Origin: Bacteroidota bacterium
Lineage (GTDB): Bacteria; Bacteroidota; Rhodothermia; Rhodothermales; UBA10348
Assembly (NCBI GenBank): GCA_024640835.1
Contig: JAHEEH010000103.1
Coordinates: 1-6,883 of the forward strand
Length of the DNA stretch: 6,883 nt
Direction of reading: 5' to 3'
A program made the position numbers and the translations under genes. Below the pieces are notes generated by a model. It was not told where the DNA came from. It ran no database searches and saw nothing but the letters and a program-made list of their open reading frames with translations. Shown here one piece after another: positions 6,664 to 6,883 of this stretch; position 1 is the first letter of the stretch; each line of letters starts with the position of its first letter.

Positions 6664-6883
6664 TCACGTTTCCGAGCGGGTGACGCTGGTTTCAGGATGG
6701 GTGGCCAGGACCTGCATATCCGCGGTTCCGTCACGAAAATGTACGACCACCGGATCACCCGGTTGCAGGGGGCCGACCGCCGGAACGGGCAATCCGTGCC
6801 GGTACACGAGGGCGAATCCGGAGGTCAGCGGGCGCAGGGGATCCAGGGCCCGCAGCCGGTCCATGACGGCGCCGCGTCGCGTC
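6664..6883 (-). CDS. xseA: Exodeoxyribonuclease VII large subunit (XseA), C-terminal end
   Basis: The last 72 residues of the catalytic large subunit of exonuclease VII; the start lies beyond the right edge. The visible sequence has the family's C-terminal signature: LRALDPLRPLTSGFALVYRHG corresponds to the LSPL..L.RGY motif, and LQPGDPVVVHFRDGTADMQVL to the closing GD....L.DG strand region. The polar tail after that (HPETSVTRSET) is not conserved. The stop is at 6664-6666. The next gene on the same strand, encoding the YjbQ-like protein, starts 15 or 51 bases further on. The partner subunit gene xseB lies at 4422-4667 on the same strand, not directly next to xseA. The identification rests on a short stretch but the motif pair is characteristic. 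Confidence 0.88.
   Translation of the reverse strand, partial: TRRGAVMDRLRALDPLRPLTSGFALVYRHGLPVPAVGPLQPGDPVVVHFRDGTADMQVLATHPETSVTRSET

Noticed and set aside
1..6883. Search for CRISPR arrays, tRNA or rRNA genes, insertion sequences, phage or defence genes
   Set aside because: I found no regularly spaced repeats, no cloverleaf-like segment, no transposase or integrase motifs, and nearly all the sequence is taken up by ordinary genes.

Overview
The window is a GC-rich (by eye about 60-65%) bacterial chromosomal segment made almost entirely of housekeeping genes packed with very short gaps. I see no tRNA or rRNA gene, CRISPR array, insertion sequence or phage gene. The lineage cannot be fixed from this sequence. 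The GC content, the lepA/lepB association, and a signal peptidase with a long insert resembling the Bacteroidota type suggest a Gram-negative, didermal, Gemmatimonadota-like bacterium. That assignment is an inference of moderate to low confidence.

Left block (plus strand, 1-2386): the 3' end of lepA (elongation factor 4), a predicted lipoprotein of unknown function starting 8 bases later, and lepB (signal peptidase I) 31 bases after that. The spacing suggests one transcript joining translation and secretion functions, with an unknown secreted protein between them.

Central block (minus strand, 4667 down to 2394): xseB (exonuclease VII small subunit), a two-TM potassium channel with a cytoplasmic RCK/TrkA module, and an L,D-transpeptidase with a signal peptide. 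The first two are separated by only 20 bases; the last two by 76 bases. The transpeptidase converges on lepB with a 7-base gap.

Right block: an SDR oxidoreductase on the plus strand, divergent from xseB across a 91-base intergenic region, faces a minus-strand gene for a two-part protein. That protein has an N-terminal YjbQ/UPF0047-like domain and a long C-terminal part I do not recognise. It lies directly downstream of the 3' end of xseA (exonuclease VII large subunit), which runs off the right edge. The two exonuclease VII subunits are therefore encoded about 2 kb apart, separated by the SDR and YjbQ-like genes.

Nothing here is clearly a new defence or mobile system. The points most worth a second look are the extended YjbQ-like protein, the unknown lipoprotein between lepA and lepB, the altered selectivity filter of the potassium channel, and the separation of xseA from xseB.
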